DNA of 64,000 nt from Rehmannia glutinosa (Eukaryota; Streptophyta; Magnoliopsida; Lamiales; Orobanchaceae). The notes beneath the pieces were generated by a model. That model had not been told where the DNA came from and did no database searches. It was given only the letters and a program-made list of their open reading frames with translations. The stretch spans positions 23,689,520 through 23,753,519 of the forward strand of contig CM071930.1 in NCBI GenBank assembly GCA_016081115.2, read 5' to 3'. Every line of letters begins with the position of its first letter. Position 1 is the stretch's first letter. The position numbers and the translations under genes are program-made. Shown piece after piece: positions 22,678 to 35,500 of this stretch.

Positions 22678-23320
22678 CTTGACCATCTCAGTGAAATTTT
22701 ACAATTTCTAGATTTTTAAAAAATTCTATTTTTCACCCCAAAAGTTTTAAAACTTTGCAAAAAGATAATTATGGACTAAATCCAACAAATACTAGTTTCG
22801 AGAAAACATATATTCGAGAAAAACGAGATTTTACGAGTAGTGCCCTTTTGAGAAAAATTCACAAAGTCATTTAGTGGCACTTAAGGGGATAAAATGAAAT
22901 AGTTTGAAAGAGAAGTGCATAATTATGACATGAACAAAATATCGAGTTCTAAAAATAGTACGAGTGAACATACCTCGATGGTTTAATTATCTCGTGATGG
23001 TATATCACCAATAAATGAGAGATATATAACCTACACAATTCTATAAACAAATTTTGCACAAGACGTAATAGTACAAGTGTAGGCCAAGCAACAATAAAAT
23101 GCTTATGCTATAGAAATTCATAAGAGATAAAAACTCATTAGTCTAAGAAAGTTCACAAGAGTTTAAAATCAACATGTAAGGTTTCATTTTTCAAAGGAAT
23201 TTAAGAACACAGAAATATATAGAGAAGACCTTAAAAAATTTGAAAACTCATTTTGCAATTAGGCACAACTAAAAACATGCATGCTAAAATAATATGCATA
23301 TGTAATTGGGGAGATACAAT
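22678..23320 (-). other. Element C copy A spacer between gag and ORF2
   Basis: AT-rich noncoding sequence where an autonomous copia element would carry protease, integrase, RT and RNase H. I see no trace of any of these. It could hold ORF2 transcription signals. Confidence 0.6.
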
Positions 23321-24761
23321 TTACCAATTACGCCATTTCCATGGGTTGTGCCGTTCCCATTTTTGATGATATCTTCTCTTTTGAAAATCGTCTTGTTGAT
23401 GATAGCTTCTCCAATTGCTCCATTTCCAAGGATTATATCCTTCCCATTGTTGATAATGTTTTTCTCTTGGAAATTCATTGTGGTGATGTCTTCTCCTTTG
23501 ATCAAATGAAATGGTCATTTGATGTTTTCTTGGCGGTATGAATTTTCTTTGATTATTAGTCCGCCGGGTACCTAAGATGACATTGTTTTGTGGTACCCTC
23601 AAGTGTTTTGGTCCTTTGGGATTAGCTTTGAGACTTTTAGGTCTCCAACAATAATTAGAGCTATTTCTAGCCCGACAAGTATTTACCGTATGATCCTTTT
23701 TACCGCAATAAAAACAAGTAACAATTTTAGGAGCATAATGACCAACATACATAGGTACTTGATTTCTTTTCACATAATTAACAATACTAGGCTTATGATC
23801 AAGTCCTTGTTTCAATTTATCACAACTATCAACAATATTGGTCATTTTATTGGTACTCAAGTTGGATTTTGATAAATCCTTTTTCATGCAATTAATATCC
23901 TCAACAAGAGTACTATTTTCTTTTTCAAGGTTTCTAACCTTATCAAGTGTGGTGGTGTGAGCACATGATAATGATTCATAGGAAGTAAATAAACTATCTT
24001 TACCATTTTTCAAAACATTGAATTCCTTTTTCAATTTTTTGTACTTAACAAGTAAACTTTGGAATTCATTTTGAAGGTCATCAAAATCATTTTGCAAATC
24101 ACTATAATCATTTTGTATAACAATATCATAGGAAGTAGAGGATTTAAGACATACCTCGTTTTCTTCTTCGATGCCCATAAAACATTGTTCAACTACTTTC
24201 ATTTGCATATACTTCATGAACGACTTCTAATTTTTGCCATACTTCTTGAGCCGATCGAATTCCTACAATAAGATCATATTCCAAATTGGTAAGTGAACAA
24301 TAAAAAATATTGAGAGCTTTACCATTTAAGGAGATGATTTTTTTTTTTTCATCATTGAGCTCCTTAAGAGCTTCGTATGTTGTGTCTTTCATCGGAATGG
24401 ATTCTCTATTGATGACAATGTTCCAAATATCAAACCCGCAACCTTGTAAATAACATTCCATTCTTTCTTTCCAAAATGTAAAATATTTGGAATCGAATCG
24501 AGGTGGCTTGGTGGTGGAGGTGCCGGAAAGGTGAGCTTCATTCGTCGCCGACGATCGTTCCTCTTCACTCGCGATGTGAAACGAGCTTGCCAAAGAGTTT
24601 GGCTTTGATACCACTTGTAAGTCCAAGCGGCTACGATAATCTAGAGGGGTGAATAGATTATCTCCATCTTTTCGATATGCCCTCTTTTTCGAACAAAACA
24701 AACGAAGACAAGAATAAAGGTGCGGAAAGTAAACAACACACGTCGATTTATAGAGCTTCAC
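23321..24761 (-). pseudogene. Element C copy A gag (deletion/frameshift)
   Basis: Two overlapping open pieces, 24,761-24,189 and 24,217-23,321, match the 510-residue gag of copy B. About 85 bp present in copy B near 59,335-59,420 are missing here near 24,200, which breaks the frame. The zinc knuckle CFYCGKKDHTVNTC and the coiled-coil region are preserved in the downstream piece. As in copy B, the frame is open upstream through the primer-binding site into the LTR. Confidence 0.8.
24601..24613 (-). other. Primer-binding site, element C copy A
   Basis: The minus strand reads TGGTATCAAAGCC just after the 5' LTR. It is complementary to the 3' end of initiator-tRNA-Met with small changes, as is usual for copia elements. 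Confidence 0.75.
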
Positions 24762-25326
24762 CCCACCTAGGGACTACATGCTCTACCACCCCAGTATATT
24801 CAGGATGGGTTTCGAAAAAGAATTTTTTTTTTATTAATTACCACAATTAATAAAAATTCAACTTACAACACCTTGAAGAGCACCACACTCTTCTTTAACA
24901 CCACCTTTGGAGATTACCACAATCTCCCTTTGAAGATTAGCACAATCTTCCTTCAAGGGCACCTTTGAAGATCACCATAATCTTCAATCTTGAAGAATAC
25001 CAAATTCTTCAACACCTCAAGAGCACCACACTCTTGAAACACCTATCACCTAGATCACCCAAGTGTATTCTTTCCACAAGAATACTCACAAGGATGTCTC
25101 GTGTTGAATGATGTCCAAAATCAAGATTACAACTCAATAATGAATAATCCAATCAAGAAATGAAAGCCTAGACCTCAATATGTGAAAGTGATAATCTAGG
25201 CAAATTACAACAAGAATGATAACAATGAAGAGCTAAAGACTTTGCTTGAATGTATATTGTCGTGTTGTATCTCGAGTGTTGTGTTGGTTGCTCCAAAACT
25301 TCCTCTATTTATAGGAGATGATTGAT
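24616..25326 (-). repeat. Element C copy A 5' LTR, downstream (R-U5) part
   Basis: Runs from the LTR end (24,616) to the D insertion point. It contains the hairpin array (24,833-25,085) and the TATA box TATAAATAGAGG (about 25,313-25,302). The U3 part was pushed to 39,386-39,977 by D, whose end at 25,327 is about 14 bp upstream of the TATA box. TTGAT is duplicated at 25,322-25,326 and 39,386-39,390. Confidence 0.85.
24833..25085 (-). other. Tandem hairpin array (C-A 5' LTR)
   Basis: Same series as 18,850-19,102: ATTAATT stem at 24,833-24,851, GAAGAG, GGAGATT, GAAGATT (loop AGCAC here), GAAGAT, GAAGAAT, CAAGAG, CACCTAG and GTATTCTT stem (25,065-25,085). CAAGAGCACCACACTCTTG here allows a G-U wobble in RNA that the A 3' LTR lacks. 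Confidence 0.85.
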
Positions 25327-26888
25327 TGTAGGTCCCAAGGGGTGTAAGTGTAAGGTTTAGAAGGGGGGGTTGAATAAACCTTACCAAATTTTCGATTTAG
25401 TCCTTTTAAATATTCGAGTTGATACTACACATTGTGTCCTTGATGGACAAATCAATTTAGTCACTCAAGAGAGTTAATCTCTCAACAGACTCAACTCGAG
25501 CTGTTGATGGAATAACTCAATTGTTGGCTCTAAATTAACTCGATTTGTGGTTTTGTTTTTCAAATGGAAGACTTAACACCCTTAAGTTTGATTAAGCAAG
25601 AGTTTAGTGCTAGGTTTAGTACTTGTATTATCAAATGGATAGCAAATTTATCGGTATAAGCGATTAAGAATGCGAAATTAAAGTCTTTGAAATGTAAATG
25701 ACACAATGAAATTTTTATAGAGGTTCGAAGATGGGGTAATTCTTCTACTCCTCTCTTCTCCAACTCCCGGAGGAATCCACTAGGTAATGATCGGTTTACA
25801 AAGTGGTAACAGTCCGGATACAAGTCTTGATCACACAAATGACTTGATCCTTTGGGACTCGATCCGAGACGCCTTGATCACTTAGTCAAGCTTCTCGTGC
25901 GACTCGCCTTCTTCACAGGCAAAATTTGCTTTGCTACTACATGACTCACTTGCTCAAGCTCTTTGGATTTGATCACGAAGCCCTCCAAAGGCTTAAGACT
26001 TGGTTCGACCTTGAACCTTCCTACAATCCTTCGTGGAATGTAGACCCCTTTTCTTCAAAAGTTTCCTCTTCAACCGATTGAAGTTCTCTTTCCTTCACAG
26101 GTGAGTGTTGGATTGATGTACTTCGTAATGTAGGCTTGAGGATTAATCTTGAATGATTTGAGAGTATTTCTCGGCTACACTTTGATTTATTTCTTGAATG
26201 TTCGTGGTTCAGTTGCCCTTCTCTCGAGTCATTCCTCGGCCTTTTATAGTGAACTTTCAAAAATTTGCCCGTTGAAGAGATAGGTTTATTTTTGAAAGTC
26301 ACTTGCGTCGTTGGCTTGTCTTGTTGCGATCCTTGGAATTGCCATTTCCTCGTATGAATTGTTCTTTCACCTTTTCGAGTTCGACACGGTGTAGTGCTTC
26401 CCATTGGTTCATTCCTTTTGCACGCTTCGGGTCGAGCACTCGAAAGGTGGTATGGAGATATTACTTGTTTAAGTAAATCTCTTGATTTACGTGCAACGGA
26501 TCTTTTTACGATTATCTCGACTTGGCTGCATTTCCTTGCTTTCCCCAGGTGACTTAGAGTCGCCTTCCAATCATTGGATGACTCTTCTTCACTTCAACTT
26601 GAGACTTGACTTTTCTTGAGTTGACTTGACTGATACTTCACTCACCGCATCTCAATCGCTTCTTCAAGAGAGTTCTGTCTACTCTTCTTTGCCATACTCA
26701 AATGTCTCACAAAGAGTCTTCCTTCCAGTCTTGATTGTCTTCTTGCATGTTAGGGCGTAGGCGACTTAACTCGGCTTTGGCCGGCTCTAATTGTTACAAT
26801 GCATTTTACAACAAGAATTGGGGTGCCAACTTTCTATTCTAAGTTTTACATGGCATTCATCAAAATCTAAACAATAAAATTCCTAACA
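25327..26888 (-). repeat. Element D 3' LTR
   Basis: Minus-strand ends are TGTTAGGAATTTT and GGGACCTACA. TATA box TATAAAAGG lies at about 26,249-26,241. Long stretches are identical to the 5' LTR, with differences clustered at CAG/CTG words. The plus-strand LTR at 45,120-46,590 is a more distant relative. Confidence 0.9.
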
Positions 26889-26905
26889 ATTTCCCCCTTT
26901 TTGAT
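26889..26905 (-). other. Polypurine tract, element D
   Basis: The minus strand reads CAAAAAGGGGGAAAT immediately before the 3' LTR. Confidence 0.8.
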
Positions 26906-27269
26906 GATGCCAAAACTTAAACCATTCAAAAATGCAAACATCAAAGATACATACGAGATAGTGTATTGACATAGAATGTATGCGAGAATCAATTCTTTTA
27001 TTGATCATATCATTCTTGTTCTTTTACACAACTGTTTACAAGGTGTATCGTGAGCACATATTTGTCTACCACGAAAATAAGGAATTCTGACTTTATTACG
27101 TAAAGACTTACATTGTATGTATTTACATAATAAAATACACGAAGGGTTGGACAAAGAACACTTCATCTCCTTCGTTGTCTCCTTCTTTCATCTTGTTCAA
27201 GATCTTCTTCTCTTCTTCTCTTTTTCTCGCCGTCACCCCTTCTTTTTTTTTTTCATATGCCTTCCTGGC

Positions 27270-30200
27270 GCACTTCATCTCTTCTTATTCTTTCCTCGTC
27301 TCTCCTCCCATAGCTGAGTTTGTCTCTTGTTTTCTTCTTCTAGTCTTTTTACGTACTCGGCGTTAGTTTTAGCCACTTGCAAATTTGCTACTTGGTCAAG
27401 CCCAACCCAAGAGATCCCTCCTTTCTTTCCCGGATCCACGTATTCAATGTTTTTGGGCGGAGGGCCTGGGTCCAAGCTTCTTCCTCCACTATCGCTTCTT
27501 CCTCTACCTGGGCGTATCTTGTCTTGAGTCTTCTTCTTTCCAAATGAGTCACCGGCGGAGTGACCAGCAGAGTGGATCGCCGGTAGTCTGTGCTGTCGGC
27601 TTCTTCACATAACGTGAGACCCTTTTCCCAAGATACAAGTCCCAAGCTTGAGCCATAGACATATTTGCAAAATATCCCTCGATTCGAGCGTTTTAAATTC
27701 ATCAACTGATCGTGGCTCGTCCCGACATCCGAGATGGCATAAGTGTCTCTCTTTGGAATGCCTCCGTGTTCTTTCAAGATGTTCATAATTCGGGCATCCA
27801 TTCTTCCTTCCACTTCCTTCATCCCCGCTTCAATTGTTTTTCTCTTGTCGGCCATGGATACAGTGTTGGAGTGGCAGAGTCACGGGGAGTTTGCCGCTTA
27901 TAATGTCACCGTGATGTGACCTTGTTGGGGGTTTGTGCAATCATCAAGGTCACATCCGCGATCCTTCCCCAACAAGCTTTCCTTTCTTTTGTTTCAAAAC
28001 TTCCTCACCTGATTTTCCTTCTCACCGCTCCTTTCTTTTCAGTTGCTCCTTTCTTCTCAGCTTCAGATTTTAGCGCTTTAAGGTATTCCTCTTCCCCCTT
28101 TTTGGCATCATCAAAGGATAGAGGAACCCTAGGGAACATGCTGGCAAGCAGGAAGTCAAGCCTGGCGATAGTCGAGTTCGCTTCAAGTCTGCTGCGTTGT
28201 AAGCAACACGGAATTCGGATCGAGTAGCGTTGGACTCTGCTGAAATCAGCTTCATCTCAGCCATGAGAAGGCTGAATTTTCTAGTCATGTGTTCTTCCAA
28301 ACGCTGTAGATCATTCGTATTTTGCTCACGCAGCAGCTTTATCTCGGCAGTGTGAGCTTCATGCATATGCTCAATATGTTCTCTCAGCTTCGTTTTTGCA
28401 TCAGCATTTTCAGCTCTCCATACCAAAGAAGACTTGTTGAACAATGTTCTCAAGAATCGACTTGTTCCACACACATTGTTTGTTCTTTGTTGCCACCATT
28501 CCCTGATACGGACTATTATGCCTCTTAAATCAGCTGTAAGGTTGGCATCTCTGTTGTCCAGTCGCATGTCCAAAGAGGCCTGATGCCTCTCCATCCGTTC
28601 AACCTCAGCAAATAGTGCCTTGAACACTTCTCGAACTTCAGCTGATTCTTCCGTTGCAGCTGATGGCCATACAACATCAAAGTCATAAGCAGCTGGAACA
28701 ATGGTACCTGATGAGAAAACGGGAGCTGGTCTGTGATAGCGTGCGCGCTCATTCTCTGACTCTTCATGGAGGTCGGGTACCTCCAGGGAAAAAGGAAAAG
28801 ATTCTATAAAAGATTCATCACCGCCCACTGGGATTTGTTCGATGATGAGCGGTGCGCGTGAAGTTCTTTTAGGAATCGACCTGCTGCAGCTTGAGGAGCC
28901 CGCACAAAGGTCTCTTGTTCACCGGGTCTTGTTGTGAAGTGGACCCGCTTGCTGAGCCTCAACAGCTCAACAACCGTTGGTCTCACCGATTTTTCCATTT
29001 GAGTCGACGTCCTCGGCCTTATCGAGCGTCATCGGACGATGATGAGATTTCCATTGGTGGCTCATCATCAAAGTTAAAGGTTTGACGAGTAGTCTTGGGA
29101 TCGACTTGCTCGTGCTTGGAACATCCGCAAATGAGTCTTTTGGATTTGGCACGGGGATGACTCGGCTTTCTTCATCGCCTTCCGATCCCGAAAGGTTACA
29201 TCGATTATCCTGGGAATCATGAAGTGCACTTATCTCCTTCTCGATGGGTCGATAATAGCGGAGGGATGTTCTCTACGTCGCCTCTTTACCCCGGAAGTCT
29301 CAACCTCCCGTGGGCCTTCATTACCTCCAGGTCTCTCTGCCGCAGGAGGCCTTGGTCCTCTCTTTCGACAAAGTGTCACTGTCTTAGGGTCTTCTCGTGG
29401 TGGCATCCATTGAGTCTCAACCCCATGGATTGCACTTTCATCGCCAGTGTTAACTCCTGTACATTCCTCCTTCCTCGTGGCTTTTGACGCATCAAGAAAT
29501 ATTCATTAGCCTTCAGAGCGATTGGCACCTCACCCACCAGAGACAGTCTCAACTCGCCTGAGCTTCATTGATGGCAACTTGTCGTGTTCTTCTTGTGTTT
29601 GTAGTTTCTCTCCTTCGCCTCCTTGATTCGTTGTGGGAGTCAACTCGCAGATCCTCCGACCTTGCCGCAGCCGGTGGAGGAGTTTCCCCTCGGCACGCGC
29701 ACCGGTGAGTGACTTGGAATGGGGTCACTCGTCTCCAAACTCCCGGCTGTTTCGATTGAATGTTCAGCCGTTGGGCGGTGGTAAAACACCTTCAATAGGG
29801 GTTGGCTCGACCGGGTCCCCACCGTCCCCGTTTCATCGCCATGTCCCTTATCGCCTTCTTCCGAGTGAGTCAAGTGGTGGCAGAATAACAACTTGATGGC
29901 GATTTCTTTGAACACTCCCATTGGATCAATTTCGGTGTGTTCGGAGGACTCTCCTGGTCCCTCCATCGATCTTTGCTCGTGAAGGATTCTCGATTCATGC
30001 AATGCTTGCTGCATTTGCAACTCTTCTCAGAGCGGAAAGATTCTCCGGATCCTCATCACCACAGGAGAAGACATCAAGGAGAGGATGTGTGTGTTACGTA
30101 GTGCCGGGAGATAGGGCGAGATGTTGGCCTTCTCACGTGCCTCGGCTTCCTCACTTGCTTTTCTCTCTCCTTTTCCTTGAAAATCTGCGGGATGTCTATG

Positions 30201-31649
30201 CAGATTGTCTTCATCAAGTCTTTGGAGCACAATGTTTAGTCCAAGGAAATTTAGCGCTTCCTCTTCTTCTTCTATAAACTCGTGTCGTTGGAACTGTTCC
30301 CTTGACTTACTCAACTTCCATTTCCTCCACTCACGCAGACGATTTTGGATGTCCGGGTAAGGTGGAGATAGGATCATTACATCACTATCCGCTCTAGCAG
30401 GTTCTTCTTGTGTTTGTTTGTGTGAACTACATACCGTGTGTCTTGAGTTGCCTCTGCTTGATCGCCTTGAGACTTGGCTTTTCATCAACTACATCCGAGA
30501 CTCTACTTCTCCAAATAGCCTCCGGTATTTGCTCTAGCCGAGTGGATCGACTCACCGGTTTCTCCAGCGATTCGCTTGATGATTCTTCTTCGTCTCCTAG
30601 TTTGTACCGAGGGATTTCTGGTTCGAGACGGTGTCCTCGAGTCTTGGGCGGGGGCGGTCTTGTGTCTTTTTCTAAGGAGCGGGCCGTCGTGGCTTCTCGG
30701 TTCTCCTCTTTTTGACGATCGGAGAAGGTATTTGTGAGTCCTTCTCGACCGCTGCTGCAGGGGGGAGAGACACGGCTGCTTTGGGCGGTGACTCTCGGCT
30801 GCGGGCGGGAGCATGTTTGGTTTTCTTTCTTTGCAGGGGCAACAGATCTTCTTAGTAGCCGCTGCGCCTCTCTTTCTTGGGTGGAGAGGAAACAATCGTA
30901 TCTTCGGGTCACCGATTCCCCCTCACCGGTGTCGCCTCTCTTGGCGTAAAGCTCTCTTGTCGTGCGCCTGAGAGAGGTTTGCTCAACATCCTCTTGTTAA
31001 CATGGAATGCCTTCCCATGTCTAAGAGGGACTCCTTTCACCTCCATTAGCCGCCAATCACTAGGCCATATCCCGTGGATCCTCCAAATGTGCCATCTTCT
31101 TTGAAGGATTTGTTCCCCACGTTCGGCAGAGTCTGCTTGAGACAAACTCACCCGGTTTATCTTCTTTTTCTCGCGATGATTGCGGCCATTACAATCGGCT
31201 TTGCCTTTGTGACAATTTGGTCAAAGTCGCCAAATTTGATGTCGATACATTTGGCAACTATGTCCAACAAATGACTTGTGATAATCCTCCTTCAAGAGTC
31301 TCTTGTTTCTCAGATACACTATTTTATCGAAAAGTCGGGCTTGGCTATTTCTTTCCAAGCTTGACCAGGTTTACATCGCAGAGATAGTCACCGCTTCCTT
31401 TAAGTGTATGAGATGACTTGATTCCTTCATCGTGAATCTCAAAGCATTTACGTAGAATTGTGCGACCTCCTCCACATATGTCATCGGATATTCTAACGTT
31501 AGAAACGGTTTTGATCGGGTCGTTTCCAACTTTTCAACGATTTTCTTCACTAGGGTGTCGTCGGACCCTGTTTCACCATTCCATCGAAATCCACCGTAGA
31601 ACCGGTGGATTTGCTTTCCTAACTTGGTAAAGTCATAAGTTGGTGCCAT
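27270..31649 (-). pseudogene. Element D post-pol (env-position) region, broken
   Basis: A series of overlapping minus-strand frame pieces starts at ATG 31,649 (MAPTYDFTKLGKQIHRFYGG). It continues through Arg/Ser/Pro-rich stretches (30,912-30,027) and an alpha-helical piece (28,828-28,070) with heptad-like repeats to about 27,270. The position after RNase H and the start resembling ORF2 of element C suggest the extra ORF of SIRE-like elements, called env-like or plant transposon protein. Many frameshifts prevent a single reading. No clear signal peptide or membrane anchor can be assigned. Confidence 0.55.
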
Positions 31650-32080
31650 TTTTCAGGATTATATCGAAGAAAAACTCGAAATTGATTTGAGGATTGATAG
31701 GGTTTGAGAGAAGTTTTTGCCTTTGCTTTTGAGAGAAAGAAATGAACAGTTTTAGAAATGTGAGAGAGAAACGGACGAAAATGGTTTAAATATGGTTTAT
31801 GAAAGGGCGTGCGGGTGGTTTTTGAAATGTGATCGAAATCAACGGCTTAGATTTTGCACGCCTATTTAGCATTTAATGTCTCATATTTAATGCGGAAAGA
31901 TTTATATCCAATCATAAGCTTGGTGTGCGGCTTTATGTCCGTACACATCATCATTATCTTTGACGTATTCCTTAAAACATTCCCGCTTAGTCAAAACGAT
32001 TTGCGTTTTTGTCACTTTGCTCATAAGTTACTCAAACATCCCTTAGCCGATTTAACTCTACTTCTCACATTCTCTTAGTG
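31650..32080 (-). other. Element D spacer between RNase H and extra ORF
   Basis: AT-rich stretch without a protein signal I can support. It could act as leader for the downstream ORF. Confidence 0.4.
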
Positions 32081-33800
32081 ACTAAGCTATCACCGACTTC
32101 GGTGTAGTCATCTTTCCGATATCTGGTGATTTAATTGAAATGATTTATGTGTTCACTCTTTTTCACTTTTTGTGTTCCATTTCTTTTCTTTGAGTTTTCT
32201 CAATGTTAACTCAGCTCAATTAACCCCAACTCATGCTTGAGTTCTTCAAATCTTGACTCACATAATGGTTTTGTGAAGATGTCACTAGTTGTTTATCGGT
32301 TGAGATATATTCCATGACGATGTCCTTCTTTTCAACATGATCTCTTATGAAATGATATCGACATCAATATGCTTTATTCTTGAGTGCAACACAGATTTTG
32401 AGTGATTGCAATTGCACTTGTTTTATCACACATGATTGGAATTTCTTTTTCTTCAACTTCATAGTCTCTCACCTTTGTCTCATCCATAGGACTTGGGCAC
32501 AACAAATTTGCCCAGCTATGTATTCTCGCTCAAACCGTAGAGGTGGCTATTGAGTTTTGCTTCTTGCTAAACCAGAAATCACTGTTTCCTAGCATTTGAC
32601 ATGTGCCTGAAGTGCTCTTCCTCTGCTACTCATCCAAAGATAGTCAAAATCAATAGCCAATTAGCTTGAATCCACCTTCCTTTGGATACCATAGCCTACT
32701 TCTTGGCTTCCTTTTAAGTATCTCAATATTCTCTTAGCCGCTGTCATATGGCTCTCTTTTGGAGCAGATTGAAATCTTGCACATACACCTACAAAGAAAG
32801 GTGATGTCCGGCCTGCTTCTTTGTGAGATAGAGCAGTGATCCAATAAGTGTTCTCAGTATCTTGTTTGATCTATAGGCTTGCCATCTGCATCCATGTCCA
32901 TTTTGATCGATGTGTTCTTTGGTATTTTTACGAGAAGACTTCTCCTCCATACCAAACTTCTTCATTAAATCTCTCGTGTATTTTGTTTGACTTATGAAGG
33001 TTCCATCCTTCACTTTTCACTTGGAGTCCAAGGAAGAATGTCACTCTCCCATCATGCTCATTTCAAATTTACTTTGCATGAGGTTTGAAAACTTTTCACA
33101 CAAACTCTTTGTTTGTGGATCCAAAAATGATGTCATCCACATATATTTGAACAAGCAAGATACTCTTTTTGTCTTGAATTAAAAAGTGTTCTATCTACTT
33201 TTCCTTTTGTGAATCCATTTTTGGTTAGGAATTGTGACAAGGTGTCATACCATGCTCTGCCTGCTGTTTCAATCCATATAGAGCTTTCTTGAGTTTGTAT
33301 ACCTTATCTCCAAGAGTCTTCTCGCTCAAATCCTGGAGGTTGTTCAACATACACTTCCTCTTCCAATAAACCATTTAGGAATGCACTTTTTACATCCATC
33401 CGATATACAATGAAATTCATGTGAGCCGTATAGGCAAGAAACATCCTTATAGCTTCCAATCTTGATACAGGGGCAAATGTTTCATCAAAATCTATCCCTT
33501 CTTCTTGGCAATATCCTTTGGCTACTAGTCTTGCTTTGTTTCTTACCACGAACCTTCCTCGTTCATCTTATTTCAACACCCATTTGGTGCCAATAACATT
33601 TTGATGTATGGGTCTTTGCACTAATTCCCACACTTTATTTCTTTCAAACTGATTCACTCTTCTTGCATAGCTTGAATCCAATGTGTGTCGTCCAATGCTT
33701 GTGACACGTCTTTGGGCTCTATTTGTGAGATGAAGCATGTGAACATAGCTTCTTGTTGAGTTCGGATCTTGTTTTGACACCTTCTCTTATATCTCCAATG
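32081..33800 (-). pseudogene. Element D reverse transcriptase/RNase H, broken
   Basis: Copia-type RT pieces in order on the minus strand: ERNKVWELV with IGTKWVLK near 33,580, then KARLVAKGYCQEEGIDFDETFAPVSR (33,549-33,470), MDVKSAFLNG, YVDD at 33,143-33,132, and a connection/RNase H part with SISQRSRPD and STSGTC-like pieces near 32,600. Frameshifts and stops between 33,310 and 32,100 break the enzyme. Copia placement of RT after integrase is clear. Confidence 0.8.
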
Positions 33801-34179
33801 ACAAGTTACGGTGGATGGTCTCTCGGCCATCTTACATCAAAGTTGGAGTAAGTTAGTGGATTCATCGACTTGCGATGTGTTCTTTGTGGTCAGCTCTCTC
33901 GTAATCACTTAGCCGCAAATTTTCCACTGTTTTTGAGATTCACTATCTCATCTTCTTCTCAATTGATAATTCCACTTCAACTTGAAAGATAGGGACTCTT
34001 CAGTATGGTTGGATGATTCAAATTATCACCGACTCTTCAATGTCTTCTCCATTTACATTTGGCTCATCGAATACTACATGAATGGATTCTTCAGAACTAT
34101 AGTTCTTTTGTTGAGTATCCTGTAGGCTTTGCTTTCACCGAGTATCCTAAGAAGATACCTTCATCGCTTTTAGCATCAA

Positions 34180-35500
34180 AAGCCTTTAGGTTGTCTTTGC
34201 CATTGTTGTGGATGAAGCATTTACATCCAAATATTCTCAAATTTGCAACATTTGGTTTTCTTCAATCCAGGATCTCATATGGAGTCTTTGTCACCGCTAT
34301 TTATCATACATCCTGTTTTGGGTGTAGCAAGTCGTGTGTTGATTGCTTCAGACCCAAAATCTTTTTGGTAACCCCCGCTTCACCTAACATGGTCCTTGCC
34401 GCTTCTTTGAGGGTTCTGTTCCTTCTTTCTCGCAACTCCATTCTCATTGGGAGTTCTTGCTGATAGTTCATGACCAATACCATTTTCAATATAATATTGA
34501 GTTATTATTCCATTGACAAATTCAGTTCCTCTGTCGATCTTATTTTGATAATGGTTTGACTCTTCTCGTTTTGAATCCTCTTCATCACCGTGGTAGTTTT
34601 CGTAGAGTTTCTTTCTTCTTACACATGAATATTGTCCATGTATATCTTGAGTAGTCATCTACTACCACCAAGGTGTATTTCTTTCCACTTATCTTTGGCC
34701 GGTTCTCTTGAGCCAAATAGATCCATATGAAGCGTCTGCAATATTCTTGTTGAGGATGGGCATGTCTTTTCTTTGAATGACGACTTGATTTGTTTTCCCT
34801 TCGATATCGTCACATATACTCTCCTTCTTGTATACTAAGTCTCGAGTCCTTCCACAAGATGACTTCTTGCCGACTTGTTAATCGTTTTGAAATTCAGTGA
34901 CTCGGCTTTTTGTGCCACAACCCACTTGATTCAAATTGTGCTCTTTGCTAGTAGACAGGTCTTTGGGTGTTGCGGTTGACCAATCCACTACATACATATT
35001 TTTCTGTCTACATCCTTGCAAAGACAACTTCATTTGATTCAATATCTTTGATTTGGCATATACCCATGTTGAATCCAACATTGTAGCCCTTGTCACGAAT
35101 GATCGATGCTCGATAAGTTGAAGTTGAGTCCTTCAACATATGCAACATCTGTGATTTCTAACCCATTCCTCTTGATGGATCCAATGCCTATTATTTCACC
35201 AGGAGCTTCATTTCCTCCAAATATGACTTTTGCTCCTTTAACTTCCTTGAATTTTGACAGATTTTTCTTATTTCTGTCATATGTCCGGAATGACCACTAT
35301 CCATGTACCAGGTTCCTTGGCACTCACTGCTCCTTGAACCCGCAATCAAGGAAATTAAGCTTTAGGTACCCATACTTGTCTCGGGTCCTGAGGGGTTAGA
35401 ATTGTAAGATGATCCAACCAACTTATAGCCAAATGATTTGACTCTAAGGGGTTGCCATCTATCGATGCCATAATCATAATTAATCCTGGCAAATTGCTTG
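34180..35500 (-). pseudogene. Element D integrase, broken
   Basis: Minus-strand pieces resemble copia integrase: GTEFVNG and YYIENGIGHELSARTPNENG (34,560-34,440), then NRTLKEAARTMLG with its DDE-domain C-terminal helix, and a KAYRILNKRT-type segment near 34,140. Several frameshifts. An upstream protease/zinc-finger part is not clearly readable. Confidence 0.7.

Noticed and set aside
27117..30949. Plus-strand frames through the D post-pol region
   Set aside because: Ser/Phe/Pro-rich shadows of the minus-strand coding remnants. The LTR, PBS and polypurine tract fix the minus strand.
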